From assembly GCA_034620365.1 (NCBI GenBank), contig JAQGEQ010000137.1, positions 1 through 64,000 of the forward strand: a stretch of 64,000 bases of DNA. The letters are read 5' to 3'. A model generated the notes under the pieces. That model was not told the DNA's origin. It saw only the letters and a program-made list of their open reading frames with translations, and did no database searches. The stretch comes from Pegea sp. RAD2-039. Lineage: Eukaryota > Chordata > Thaliacea > Salpida > Salpidae. Shown piece by piece: positions 23,901-34,400 of the stretch (positions within the stretch are counted from its first letter, which is position 1; every line of letters starts with the position of its first letter). Both the position numbers and the translations under genes were made by a program.

Positions 23901-24999
23901 TTTGTTTAAGGGGACAGTTATGGTTGGGTAAGTTTTTGGGACATTAGGAAATATTGTGATGAAGATTCTGTAGAAGAACAAAGAAGAATTTGTGAAGATG
24001 CTTGCCTTCGACAAAAATCTCTTTATACAGATTCACCAGAACGAAAAAGTTTTAATCTAAAAGTCAGTTGAAGTTATTTCCATCTCAACAAATTTCCAGT
24101 TTAGTTTTTATCTCTAGAAATACGACCCACGCTGGTACAAACCCATACCAACGCCTCCATTACTCACATTAAGAGTTAGATGTCATAAAAGCCCTATTAT
24201 CTCGGTTGCTATGGTAAAAAAATCGCGTGTCTTTATCACTGGAAGTCGCGAGTTTGACGTAAAACTGTGGTCGATGAAAGGAAATTATTTGGCAACTTTT
24301 GGTGTAGATGTTTGGAGTGGAATTAATGAATTAATATCAGTGAGTTTTTTGATAAAAACTTTGATTATTGGAGATAAAAAATCAGATTTTATTAGAAAGC
24401 AGAGAATTCAGCGATTAAACCTAAAAAGACAAGTTTACCTTATCTTCAAAAACTTTTCAATGATTGTGAAAAAAAGAAATTATTGGTTGATAAAAAAGTA
24501 AGAAATTATTCAGATTCAGAAATAGGTAGAAAAAATTCTTATATAATTTAAACTTTAATACTCAGGTCGAAAAAACTTTGGATAATTTAGATATTAAGCA
24601 AAGCTCAGAGTTCAAACATTTTGTAAAAAATATTCACTTAAAATCCAACAAGAAATTCCAAGTTGAAAAAATTAAGTATTTATTATTATATAAGATCAAA
24701 ATATTGTATCAAAGCATGAATTTTTAGGCTGAAAGGTAAGCATACTGTATATGGAAAGTTATCAATAGCTGCATTAGAAGAAACATACCCGCTAACTCTA
24801 CCTTATTACCTTAAAACTGATAAACTTGGCTCAACAAAAACATATAAACCAAAGATAATAATGTGAGTTTGAAATAATTGTTTTCAATTTTATTAAATTA
24901 TAAATTTTATGTAAAAATTATGTTAATAAATATGATTGTAGAATGGAAAGAACCAAAGGAACTGATGCCTCTATATCTTCAATTACATCTAACAGCTAG
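20920..24999 (+). CDS. EF-hand/WD40 repeat protein, WDR49/WDR64/EFCAB8 family
   Basis: The ATG at 20920 opens a short exon ending in FNFA. The next two exons form an EF-hand-like unit (RRLFKK, then DQIDADGRGKIDWSSYTTYI). WD40 exons follow, including SAEGCLSIWDTDW, SDCNIRLWNSHVTSRP, VLFGHANPVSMVML, SIDFEVRLWNLID, AGEDACVFVWRLSDG, RKGDVTIWNVN, SASMDGHLIVWNFSK, GWVSFWDIRK and SREFDVKLWSMKGNYLATFG. The order EF-hand then about 10 WD units, with a DVKLW...YLATFG repeat near the end, is that of WDR49/WDR64-like proteins, which are associated with cilia and sperm in animals. The C-terminus is Lys-rich, ending at TAG 24997-24999. Several introns are extremely short (35-57 bp) and carry X-box-like palindromes. 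The 39-bp intron at 21191-21229 does not keep frame under strict GT-AG splicing; see findings. The 3' end faces the J-domain gene 160 bp away. Confidence 0.85.
21042..21439. promoter_or_regulatory. Cluster of RFX/X-box-like palindromes in tiny introns
   Basis: Three imperfect palindromes of the form GTTGCYNNGCAAC lie in the first introns of the EF-hand/WD40 gene: GTTGCTTAGCAAC at 21042, GTTGTCATGGCAAC at 21205 and GTTGCCTAGCAAC at 21427. The last forms the first 13 bases of its intron. The sequence resembles the binding site of RFX factors that drive ciliary genes, which would fit this family. They could equally be repeat-like intron seeds or RNA hairpins. Confidence 0.4.
22443..23823. promoter_or_regulatory. 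Dense cluster of TGACGTCA palindromes
   Basis: Nine exact TGACGTCA octamers occur in 1.4 kb, at 22443, 22553, 22768, 22841, 22861, 23218, 23407, 23631 and 23816. They lie in both exons and introns and in different reading frames. The octamer is the full CRE site for CREB/ATF factors. Here it looks more like a genome-wide word bias than nine independent enhancers. Confidence 0.45.
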
Positions 25000-25158
25000 A
25001 CAAGAATCTAACATTAAACTCAGAAATTTAAAAAACTAAAGGTGTAAACACTTTTTTAGTCAAAAAAATATGAAACTGTAATTTCTTTTGTAAATTTATT
25101 TAAATAAATATAAAAAGCAAAATAATAAAAACTCCAAAATACTATTTCTGAAATGATT

Positions 25159-25782
25159 TTAAGAGTTTAAAAAAACAATAACTGAAGAAACTGATAAACA
25201 AAACAAGAAACTAGAAACAAGTATTTGATTTCTGTTTCTCTCTTTTATATAATCATATTGATAAGGTTTAACACCAGGACTTATTATATGACTCCCTCCA
25301 TGGTCCACTTGAAATTTGTTAAACTTCTTCCAGAAACTATTCTGGCTTTTTTCAGTTTTTCTTTTAGCTCTTTTAAGCCCCATTGGAGAGTAATAATCTG
25401 TCCAAAAATCCCCGCCTTTTCTGGCTTTTTCATTTTTAAAGTAAGGACTCTGATAAGAAGATGATCTTAAAGGGTTTTTATAGAGAGGAGAGACCTTAAT
25501 ACCTTCTCCAAAGTCATTATGTTTAAAAGAATTTGAAGAAAGCTCTTTATCATAAAGAACTTTATCAGATAAATGACTTAGGACTTGATATGCTTGGTTG
25601 ATTTTAATAAACTTATCTTGACTTTCTTCATCAGTACAAACATCCGGATGGTATTTCTTTGTTAACTTTAAGTAAGAATCCCGAATTTCAGTTTGATTTG
25701 CATCTGGCTTGACACCAAGAGTTTCATAATGAGTAATACTTCGAGTTTGTGTTCTTAAAAGATAGTTTATTCTTAAAATCAT
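25159..25782 (-). CDS. J-domain (DnaJ) protein with C-terminal membrane anchor, DNAJC4/DNAJC30-like
   Basis: Intronless, 207 residues, complete from ATG 25782 to stop 25159. The J domain spans about residues 17-80: HYETLGVKPDANQTEI, helix II, the catalytic HPD at 45-47 and INQAYQVLSHLSDKVLYDKE. The HPD loop stimulates Hsp70 ATPase activity. The N-terminus (RINYLLRTQTRS) is basic and hydroxylated, like a mitochondrial presequence. Residues about 186-206 (QILVSSFLFCLSVSSVIVFL) form one C-terminal membrane helix. Short J protein plus terminal helix is the layout of DNAJC4 and DNAJC30; I cannot separate these. Its 3' end converges on the WD40 gene with only 159 bp between stops, so their 3' UTRs probably overlap. 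Confidence 0.88.
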   Translation of the reverse strand: MILRINYLLRTQTRSITHYETLGVKPDANQTEIRDSYLKLTKKYHPDVCTDEESQDKFIKINQAYQVLSHLSDKVLYDKELSSNSFKHNDFGEGIKVSPLYKNPLRSSSYQSPYFKNEKARKGGDFWTDYYSPMGLKRAKRKTEKSQNSFWKKFNKFQVDHGGSHIISPGVKPYQYDYIKERNRNQILVSSFLFCLSVSSVIVFLNS

Positions 25783-26760
25783 ATTTCAATTTCTGTTTAG
25801 TTTTTGGTAATAACATTTGAAATTGATTCAAATTCTAAAAAAGTTTGAAAAAGTTAACATCAGAAATAAATAAAACTTTCAGAATAAAAATTCTTATCAT
25901 TAGTTTTTTATAGATAATCACAAGATGAAAAAATAAAAGAATAAAAGAAATCAATTTAAAAGTATAGTTAATTATAATGAAACAAACAGACTAAAAGAGC
26001 ATTTACTAAAATATTAAAATATAAAATTCAATTAAGATATAGAAATATTTAAAAATTGATGTCAAAGATATAATTATTAAAGAAAATTTATTACTATCTG
26101 TACAAATTCAGATATAAATTATTTTTATTTTGAATTGAAATATAACAAATTTATTAGATTTAAGATAACCTTCTCGAAAATAAGACTTAAAAACTAGAAG
26201 GTCATCTAAAATCTTTCAAAAATCATAGCAAGTATATTAAAGTTTTAGGTTTTTAGTCTATTATCAAATTATATCTAAAAATAAAAACATTTATTTTTTA
26301 TCTTGTATATGCGTACTTTTAACAAATTAAAAGGGAATCCCCTAATATAGTCTGCAACACTAAAAGTTGAAGGTAATTATTAAAAACTACAAATTAGAAA
26401 TAAATTCGACAAATAAGTTATCTGAATTAGACATTTTCAAATCATGAAAAATTATAAACTTTCGCATACTGAAGTTTAAAGCACAAATGTTTTAATGTTT
26501 AGAAGGTAATATCATTAGGATACTTGGTTGAAATATTTATAAATCTTTTATATTTTAACTGCTAAGGACAATTTACGTCAAATAAAATAAGTTGTGAACA
26601 GATCAAAATTTAACTATGTCCTGATTAACAAGTTTTACATTGTAAGACAACAAATAAACCTATTTAGCCGTTTTAATTTTTCTTATTCTTCTTGTTATTA
26701 TTTTTCAGTAATATTTAAAATATATCCGTTTTCTCTAATTATATATTTTGTTGAATTGAA
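25783..26760. other. AT-rich intergenic region
   Basis: No gene supported. It contains the presumptive promoter of the minus-strand J-domain gene at its left edge. Long A/T runs and no conserved reading frame. Confidence 0.5.
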
Positions 26761-26766
26761 TAGAAG

Positions 26767-26990
26767 AAAAGGCCCGCTTCGACCGAGAACGACCATACTG
26801 TGAGCCAGGACAGAAATTATGGCGATCCAGTTGTTGCCCATGCAGCAGAATTCCACTCTCTACGCCAGCAAGGTATACAGCGGAACAGAGGGACTGATAC
26901 ATCTAGCTGACGTCGCAGAAGCTACCAGAACGACACTGAATACAGCAACGAGCTGCCTACGCGGTTCCAACTCCGGTTTTAAATTCAGAG
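26767..26990. other. GC-richer coding-like island of unknown origin
   Basis: About 220 bp with much higher GC than the surrounding sequence. All three plus frames stay open for part of it. One frame reads ENDHTVSQDRNYGDPVV and then AAEFHSLRQQGIQRNRG before a TGA at about 26908, and continues open after it. Another reads ADVAEATRTTLNTATSCLRG. No splice-consistent neighbours were found and no family is recognised. It could be a lone exon, a processed pseudogene piece or a mobile-element fragment. Confidence 0.3.
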
Positions 26991-27091
26991 TTTTGTGTCT
27001 CCTAGAAGTAATTAAGCAGACTAAGAAAGCTCTTCTATCTGAACTTTTTTTTCGATGGAAAATAACTCACAGAATAATTAAACTTTCCTAA

Positions 27092-27960
27092 AATCCAAAT
27101 CTTAAACCTTTTACCCCGCAAACTAGTAATTAAAACCTTAAATAAGTTTTAATTTGTTACCAAAATAGAAAGTAATATACTTATTATAAACTTTTAAATT
27201 TTTATAAATATAAATTGTTGTCTATAGAAATATTAATTCTGTAGGAGTTTGGTGGAAGTACGTTCGAGACAATTAGAGAAGTAATTATTAAACAATATTT
27301 TGAAATTAAGTTGGTACAAACTAATCAATAAACGTTTATTTAAGCTTTTTACAGCTATAAGGAGCTTTAGTTTAAACTTCACAATCTAGTTTGAAAGTAT
27401 ATAATAATTCTTTCACCAGTAAAAAGTTCACTTTCTTAGTGTCTGGTCATAAATATTTCAAGTATTAAACTTTATTCAAGCGAAAGACTTCTTCTGTTTT
27501 ATTTCAAATAAATAATTTAAACTGAAAAATCATCATTCAGTAAAAGTTGAAGAATATTTCAGTTGGTTTTTATGTGTTTCAGTAGCAGTATTCAAATATT
27601 TTAAACGAATTAGATAGTTTTAAAAAATGACTGAAGAAAAAAGATTTTTTGATTTTATAAAGTTTTTATTTTTCAGCTAAAATAATAAAGAATTTTAAAG
27701 GTGATTAAAAATAAATTAAATTTTTAAATTAATTGAAATTAATTGAAAGTTGAAATTCGTTTTTTTTAAATGAGTTTTTATAGAAATAGATTAAAAGCAG
27801 ATAATTTTGTACCTGATGAATAATCCAATTAAAATAAATGTTTTAAAAGTTGTGTAAACAGCTTACATTAGTTTTAATGTTTAAAAACATTTTCAAAAAA
27901 TTAAATAATTTAACTTTCAGATATTTTAAACTAAATTTTTATAAATTCAGAAAAATCAAA
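27092..27960. other. AT-rich spacer before the CAP-Gly gene
   Basis: No gene seen. It probably holds the promoter and 5' UTR of the plus-strand CAP-Gly gene. A short frame upstream of 27961 is in phase with the gene but looks untranslated (Phe/Lys/Asn-rich). Confidence 0.4.
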
Positions 27961-30674
27961 ATGTTTTCTGAATATCAACAAAAGCGACCAAAACAATTAT
28001 TAAAATCTAAAAGTAAAACTGAACAAACAGCTCAAATACTAGAACCATTTCATCAAGCAATAGATGAAGCTTTAGATGTTAACTGGGGAAGTTTGAGAGG
28101 TAATAACATCTTTTAATCATCAAAAGATACAGATGTCATTTTTGCTTTCCAGATGATACTTTTCCTTTGGCTAACATCAATACTGACAAGTCAACGGCAT
28201 CTCAGGCAGTCGCTTTTGTGATCAGAGCTTCGAGAAATGGAGTTGTTCCTTTGTGTGCAGAAGTTGCTAGCTTGTTGAAGGACAAGAATAAGTTCGTTTG
28301 GTTAGTTGATGATTAGTTGATGATTGGTGCTTCACAGTTTAGAAGAAGAGATCAGTGAACAAAAAGAAGAGATCTTACAGCTGATGCAGAATCAAGCAAT
28401 CTTAAGAAGTCCCTCTCCTCCTCCAGCGGAGATGAAAGACTTCTCGATGCAAACGATCAAGAGTAGTGAGTCACAGACAATCATGATCAGTGACTCAAGT
28501 TGCCAGACTGAAGTTAGTAAAAGTTTACTTCAAATGATTTGAAGATTAGTTTATGTTGAATGCAGAACTTCTTACTGGTGTGCTCTAAGAAACAGAAAGA
28601 AACTCTCGAGGTAAGAACGTCTTCACATGCTTCAGTTGAAATTCGTGTTCCTAGGACCTTCCTATAACGTTCTCATGTGAAAGTGGGTACCTACTCGAAT
28701 GTAAGTGTCCTCGAGAGCTTTCGGTTGCTGTCCAACAACCAACAACTCATTCAGTTGGAGTTAATACTTCAAAGAAGTCAGTTTGAAGGATATCTCATAA
28801 AGAGTTTGATTCTGATCTTCATTAGACTTCCTTCTCAGCTGGGATACTTTGAGTATGAGAGCTTAGAAGAAAGACATCAGGAGTTGGAGAATAATCATAA
28901 AAATTTGAAGAAGTTTACTGAAGAGAGTGAATCAAAGAACAAAGATCTAAAAGAAGAATTAGCAAGAACAAGAGAAGAGATGAAATATTTAGAGAAAGCA
29001 ATCAACAAACTACAAGTTAGAACACACTAGATGGCACTAGATAGCAATTAAATATCTTTCAGGAGAATGAATATCAAAGATTGAAGAAGTTGGAGTTAGA
29101 AGAAGCTGAAGAAAATCGAAGTATGGAAGTAAACAACAGCGCCATCTACAGTTCAAGTGATGAGGAAAAGAAGCAACCATCAAAAGATCTTAAGAACTCA
29201 TTCGTTCAATCCTACATCCAGAATATTACTACAGTTTCAATGAAAAGTAAAAAGAAGAAGCTTCCTTCAGTGATGAGGTCATCTAGTGGTTACTAACTGC
29301 TTCCTTTTCACCTAGCTTGTTTTGTAGACAGCTCAACACTCGGACTTCTAAAATTATTCCCGGACCTTTACTGGGATGCAAGTGCCAAATCTGCGGAGCT
29401 TTTTTTCGAAATAGCAGCTTGCTTGGTTACGCTTGCAGTCCATACGTTACTGATAGTCAAGGACAGAATCCTGTTTTAAAAAACTTACGAAAATTGGTGT
29501 ACGCTCAAAAGTAAATTATTGCGTTTCCTTTACAAACTCTGCTGCAATTACTATGTAAACTCTACTGCAACCAGCTTGCAACCTATGCTGCATTTACTTT
29601 GCAAACTCTGCTGTATTTATCTTGCAAACTTTGCTGAAATCAGCTTGTAAACTTTGCTGCATTTACTTGGCAACCCCTGCTGCATTTACCTTGCAAATTC
29701 TGCTGTTTTTGGCTAGTTACCTCTGCTGCAATCAGCTTGTAATCTCTGCTGCAATCAGCCTGTTACCTTTGCTGCACTTACTTTGCAACCTCTGCTGCAA
29801 GTACTTTGTACAGCTTGCTGCATTTGGCGTACAACCTCTGCTGCAATCAGCTTGTTACCTCTGCTGCATTTACCTTGCAAACCTTGCTGCATTTACTTCG
29901 CAAACCTTGCTGCATCTACTTTGTAAACTCTGCTGCATTTACCTTGCAAACCTTGCTGCATTTACTTTGCAAACCTTGCTGCATTTACTTGGCAAACTCT
30001 TCTGCAACTAGCTTGCTACCTCTGCTGCAATTACCTTGCAAACTTTGCTGCATTTACTTTACAAACTTTACTGAAATCAAATTGTTACAGTGCTAAGCTT
30101 CAAATTCATTTAAATGATTTGGTTTTTGTGAAATTTGAGAAGATAGGAGTAGTGCGATACCTCGGACATTTAGACGGCATCGGGTCTGTAAACCTTGTTT
30201 ACGCGGGACTAGAGCTCCAGAATCCCGGTAAATAGTTTTAATTCTTCCGATCTGATTTCTTATATCAGCAATTTTAATCGAAATAATCAAAAAATGAATC
30301 TAACAGAAGGTCAACATGATGGTCATCTAAATGGAAAACGTTACTTTGCTTGCAAAATGAAGTATGGTGTGTTTGTGCCTGTTGATGACGTCATCTGTGT
30401 CATTAAAAACAAGGTCGAGAAGTTGTGACTTTTCTCATAATTCTAAACAAATTCCTTTTTTTAGTCTACTTTTCCAACTCTCATTAAACCTAAAACAAAT
30501 TCTCTCGTGTTGTCGAAACGTCGCGAGGATTTGCTGACGCTCAGGGAAACTCCTAGTATTGAAAGTAAGAAGTTAAGTTGCTATGGAGACTCACGAAGAT
30601 CGACTCCTTTGTGGTCTTCATCTAGCTTCAGATCTACCTCTCGAACATCTTTTAAAACCAACTCACAATGTTGA
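27961..30674 (+). CDS. CAP-Gly domain protein with central coiled coil
   Basis: Exons run from ATG 27961 (EPFHQAIDEALDVNWGSL) through 28153-28293, 28340-28514, short exons near 28565-28610 and 28653-28701, 28840-29013, 29063-29270 and about 29328-29480. The exon at 28840-29013 is a strong coiled coil (EERHQELENNHKNLKKF, then LKEELARTREEMKYLEK). After a minisatellite intron, two exons (about 30090-30225 and 30308-30411) form a CAP-Gly domain: DLVFVKFEKIGVVRYLGHLD, GLELQNP, then EGQHDGHLNGKRYFACKMKY and GVFVPVDDV. This holds the aromatic/glycine signature, with the GKNDG loop replaced by GQHDG. The final exon (30466-30674) is Ser/Arg-rich, and AATAAA lies at 30697. CAP-Gly domains bind C-terminal EEY/F motifs of tubulin and EB proteins, so a microtubule-associated role is likely. 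The specific family is not identified. Membership of the hydrophobic exon near 29328-29480 is uncertain. Confidence 0.75.
29525..30085 (+). repeat. 23-bp minisatellite in an intron of the CAP-Gly gene
   Basis: About 24 diverged copies of a 23-bp unit of the type TCTGCTGCATTTACCTTGCA plus AAC; unit starts at 29884 and 29907 show the period. It lies between the last coiled-coil exon and the first CAP-Gly exon. Because 23 is not a multiple of three, the frame rotates between copies. Two overlapping plus frames remain open for 97-130 codons (Leu/Cys-rich), which is a product of the repeat and not a gene. Confidence 0.9.
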
Positions 30675-30702
30675 ATCAGATTGTCGAGTTTTTGTAAATA
30701 AA

Positions 30703-31496
30703 TAGAAGTTTTGAGTCTTCATCATATTTCCTGTTTTCTGCAAATAAATTAAATAAAAATTTGAGGTTGTTGCTTTCTATACTTTCAAAGTTCATCGACT
30801 ATTGGTTATAAAGGAGCTACATCTTGTAAGCATATGGTGTAAGCAAGACTAAAATCAGACAAGTTTCTGATCAGTAATATTTCCAGAAATTTATGAAGAA
30901 AAAAACTTGTCAAGGAACAGTTTTGTCTCAATTGATTTAATCTGTTTAGTTCACACCAATTAGAAAGTTGGTCTGGAAGCTAATTGCTTTTTATGAATTT
31001 GGAATACTAACCCTTTAGAATTGAATAAAATTCTTAATTATATTTAACTACAAACGAAATTGCTTCACGTTTTTATGTTTCCTGTCGCTAGAACTAATTT
31101 CATGTAAAAGTTTTTAAAGCATTTAATGGGAATTTTTTTATTAATCATTAAAGATAATTAACTTTTAACTAATTGCTGTGGAAAATCAAAAACAGTTTTG
31201 TAATTTGTTAAAAAATATAAAAATTTGAAGACTGATTAATGGGAAAGAACTCTGAACATTTTAAACATCAAACTCTCATTTGTAAATTTGATTAATTACA
31301 AAATTATCTTTTTCAATGAAATCAGAAAAACTTGTAAATTTTTAAATACAATTTTTCAAGTATCACTTCAAAGTAATAGCTTTTTTATTCAATTAGTATT
31401 CATTCATATTTCAAATTGTAAACCAACATCATAACAAAAGTTTTATCTCCATATAGAAAGAGTTAGATGTAGAAGATAAAACAGTTTATTAGAAGA
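30703..31496. other. Intergenic, AT-rich
   Basis: Sequence between the CAP-Gly gene polyadenylation signal and the Tie-like gene. No supported feature; the promoter of the Tie-like gene is expected here. Confidence 0.5.
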
Positions 31497-34400
31497 TGAA
31501 GATTGTGCAGCAGAAAGAAAACTTATTTTTCTTCATTTGCATATTAGGTAACTTTAGAAGTTTCTCGATTTGTTTTTATTTTAAATTTTTTTGATTGACA
31601 TCAGATTGAAATATTCACAGATATCTCGTCAGCTTTAATCGACGTTACCATGGTAATCGATCGCTCAATCGTCGCCTACAATAAACCAGCACAACTGAAA
31701 TGCGTAACTGACAGCAAATATTTGAGAAGTGAAAACGAAACCTTCTCTGTCCAAATCGATCTGGGGTCTGGGACAGACTTTGGGAACGAGACCTTCTTTG
31801 GCAGGTGAGAGTACCGAAATGGGGCGATTTGTTGAAACCTCTAATTGGGCAGCATTGAACCAGAAAAGTGGCCTGGACTTCAATGTAATCTGCCCGGTGA
31901 AGGTGAACAGCAAAGCGATAAGTATGGAGTGTTCGCGTGTCAAGCGTTTGATGACGTAACTGATGACGAAACAGTTGTCACTGGACTTATTTTACCTCAA
32001 ACAGGTTTCACTTCAACTTTTCATTTATTTTTCTAAATATTTACGGTTGCTTAGCAACCAACTTCCCGAAGAAACTCAACTACCAATCACAAGTCGGATC
32101 TCCAATCGAAATCTCATTTATGCAAATGAACCGGAAACGACCCATCAACGACTTGATGTGGTTCCATTTTCCAAGTACCCCTGATTCTCATAAATCTTCT
32201 TTTGTTTATAAATCGCGCTTTTGTAGTGAATGGTCGGCCTCGACGGGTTGCTAAGAGCAAACTGTCCATATCGCTTCCAGAAGCGCGAGTCTTTCACGAT
32301 GGCTTCTACGTTGTTCTACATCCGTCACGTGACCCTAAAATGAGGGTTTATCAACAGAGCTTCACGCGAGTTGTCGTCAGAAGTGAGAACCGCGCGATTT
32401 CGCGATCACGTGACTATCAAATGGTTTGCAGAGTGCCCAGAAGGATTATGGGGCGCAAGATGTTCTTCAAAGTGCCCAAAATGTCAGAACGGAGGAGTTT
32501 GTGTTGAGAAGAGTGGAGAGTGTCTTTGTGCTCCCGGATTTAAGGGCGAAGTCTGTGAAACTGGTAACTTTCCTCTCAATCTTCTTTCTCGAATCACTTT
32601 GTCGCTTTTCAGCTTGCGGTAAGAACGCGTTCGGACGCGATTGTCAGCATCGTTGTGATGACGACGAAGAAAAGGGATGTAAAGGTCTTCTAATGTGTCT
32701 TCCCGATCCTTACGCTTGTTCATGCGCCACTGGTTACCGCGGACTCATTTGCATGCAAGGTTTTGATGACGTCACATGTTCGCAGTTCTAACCTGGTTTG
32801 TGTAGAATGCAAAGAAGGTTACTATGGAGCTGGTTGCGATGGTAACTGTCACTGTATCGATGGACAGTGTGACCGTTTTGATGGGACGTGTCCAGCTGGT
32901 TGTAGTCCAGGCTGGTTGGGTAGCAACTGTCAGGAGCCATGTGAAGACGGTTACTATGGTGATGGATGCGAGGAAGAATGCGGACATTGTTTGAACATCG
33001 AAGAGAGTTGTGATAATGAAAGCGGTGATTGCGTCATCAACGCGCAACAAAATGCAACTTGTGAGGCCGGTTATTCACCGCCCTTGTGCCAGCAACCTTG
33101 TAACGGAAGTTTCTGGGGCGTGGACTGTTTGAGCGAGTGTCACTGCTTTGAGGGCGCTTCATGTGACCCTGTCCAAGGGGATTGCCCCACAGATAGCGAC
33201 ACTATTTGTGACGTAGGTTGGCAAGGCGCCGCTTGTGACGCGCCCTGTGACGACGGTTTCTATGGCAACGACTGTCAGCTTGAATGTGGTGAATGTTTGA
33301 ACGGATGTGACTCCCAAGAAGGGACATGTGACGTCACAGGAGACGCGATTTGTCGCGCGGGGTTTATTCCTCCTGAGTGTCGTGATGGTTGTGAAGACGG
33401 AAGCTTCGGAGAAGACTGCCTCCTTGAGTGTCATTGTTCGGAAGCTTGTGACGCGCGCGATGGAGCGTGCCCTGGAAGCTGCACAGATGGTTGGCAAGGT
33501 GAAAGGTGAGTTTGAGGGGATTTCCCTGATTCAAGTGATGTGATTGGACGATTTTAAAGTTGTCAAGATCAGTGTGAATCAGGAAGTTGGGGTGGAGGGT
33601 GTAATGAGACTTGTGGGAAATGTTCCGAGTCTTTGTGTGATCCTGTTGATGGGATTTGCGAAGATGGATGCGAAGAAGGATGGAGTGGCGATCATTGTGA
33701 CGTCAACAGCATCTGTGGATCGTCTCCTTGTCGTAATGATGGAGTTTGTGAGACTACATCTGAAGGATTCATGTGATTGGTTGAAATCGGAGTCTTCGGT
33801 TGCCTAGTAACCAGGTTTGTTGCAGATGTGAATGTAAGGATGGTTACTCGGGAGTTGTTTGTGGTATCGATGATAACGTTTGTGAATCACTACCTTGTTT
33901 CAACAATGCGACTTGTGTTGCTGTGGATACCAATGCCGATCACGAGGAACTGACAGATGGATTCATTTGTGAATGCCTCGAGGGATTCACAGGAGCCCTC
34001 TGCGATGAAAGCGTTGAGATTGGTGTGAGTCGATTGCAGATGGGCAAAAGCTGATCTTTGAAATGTGCAGAAGAAGAAGAAGACGAAGAAGAAGAAGATG
34101 AAGAAGAAGATGAAGAAGAAAAAGAAGAAGAAGAAGAAGATGAAGATGAAGATGAAGATGAAGATGAAGATGAAGATGAAGATGAAGATGAAGATGAAGA
34201 TAAAGACGAAGAAGAAGAAGAAGAAGATCTTGAATCTTCTGAAGATGAAAAAGTTGAATCAACAGAAGATGAAAAAGTTGAATCAACAGAAGATGAAGAA
34301 GTTGAATCAACAGAAGATGAAAAAGTTGAATCAACAGAAGATGAAGAAGTTGAATCTTCAGAAGATGAAAAAGTTGAATCAACAGAAGACGAAGAAGTTG

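Noticed and set aside
29622..30096. Leu/Cys-rich frames of 96-129 codons
   Set aside because: They are translations of the 23-bp minisatellite, intronic to the CAP-Gly gene.
32772..33497. Minus-strand Thr-rich frames over the EGF exon
   Set aside because: Antisense of cysteine-rich EGF coding sequence; no signals of their own.
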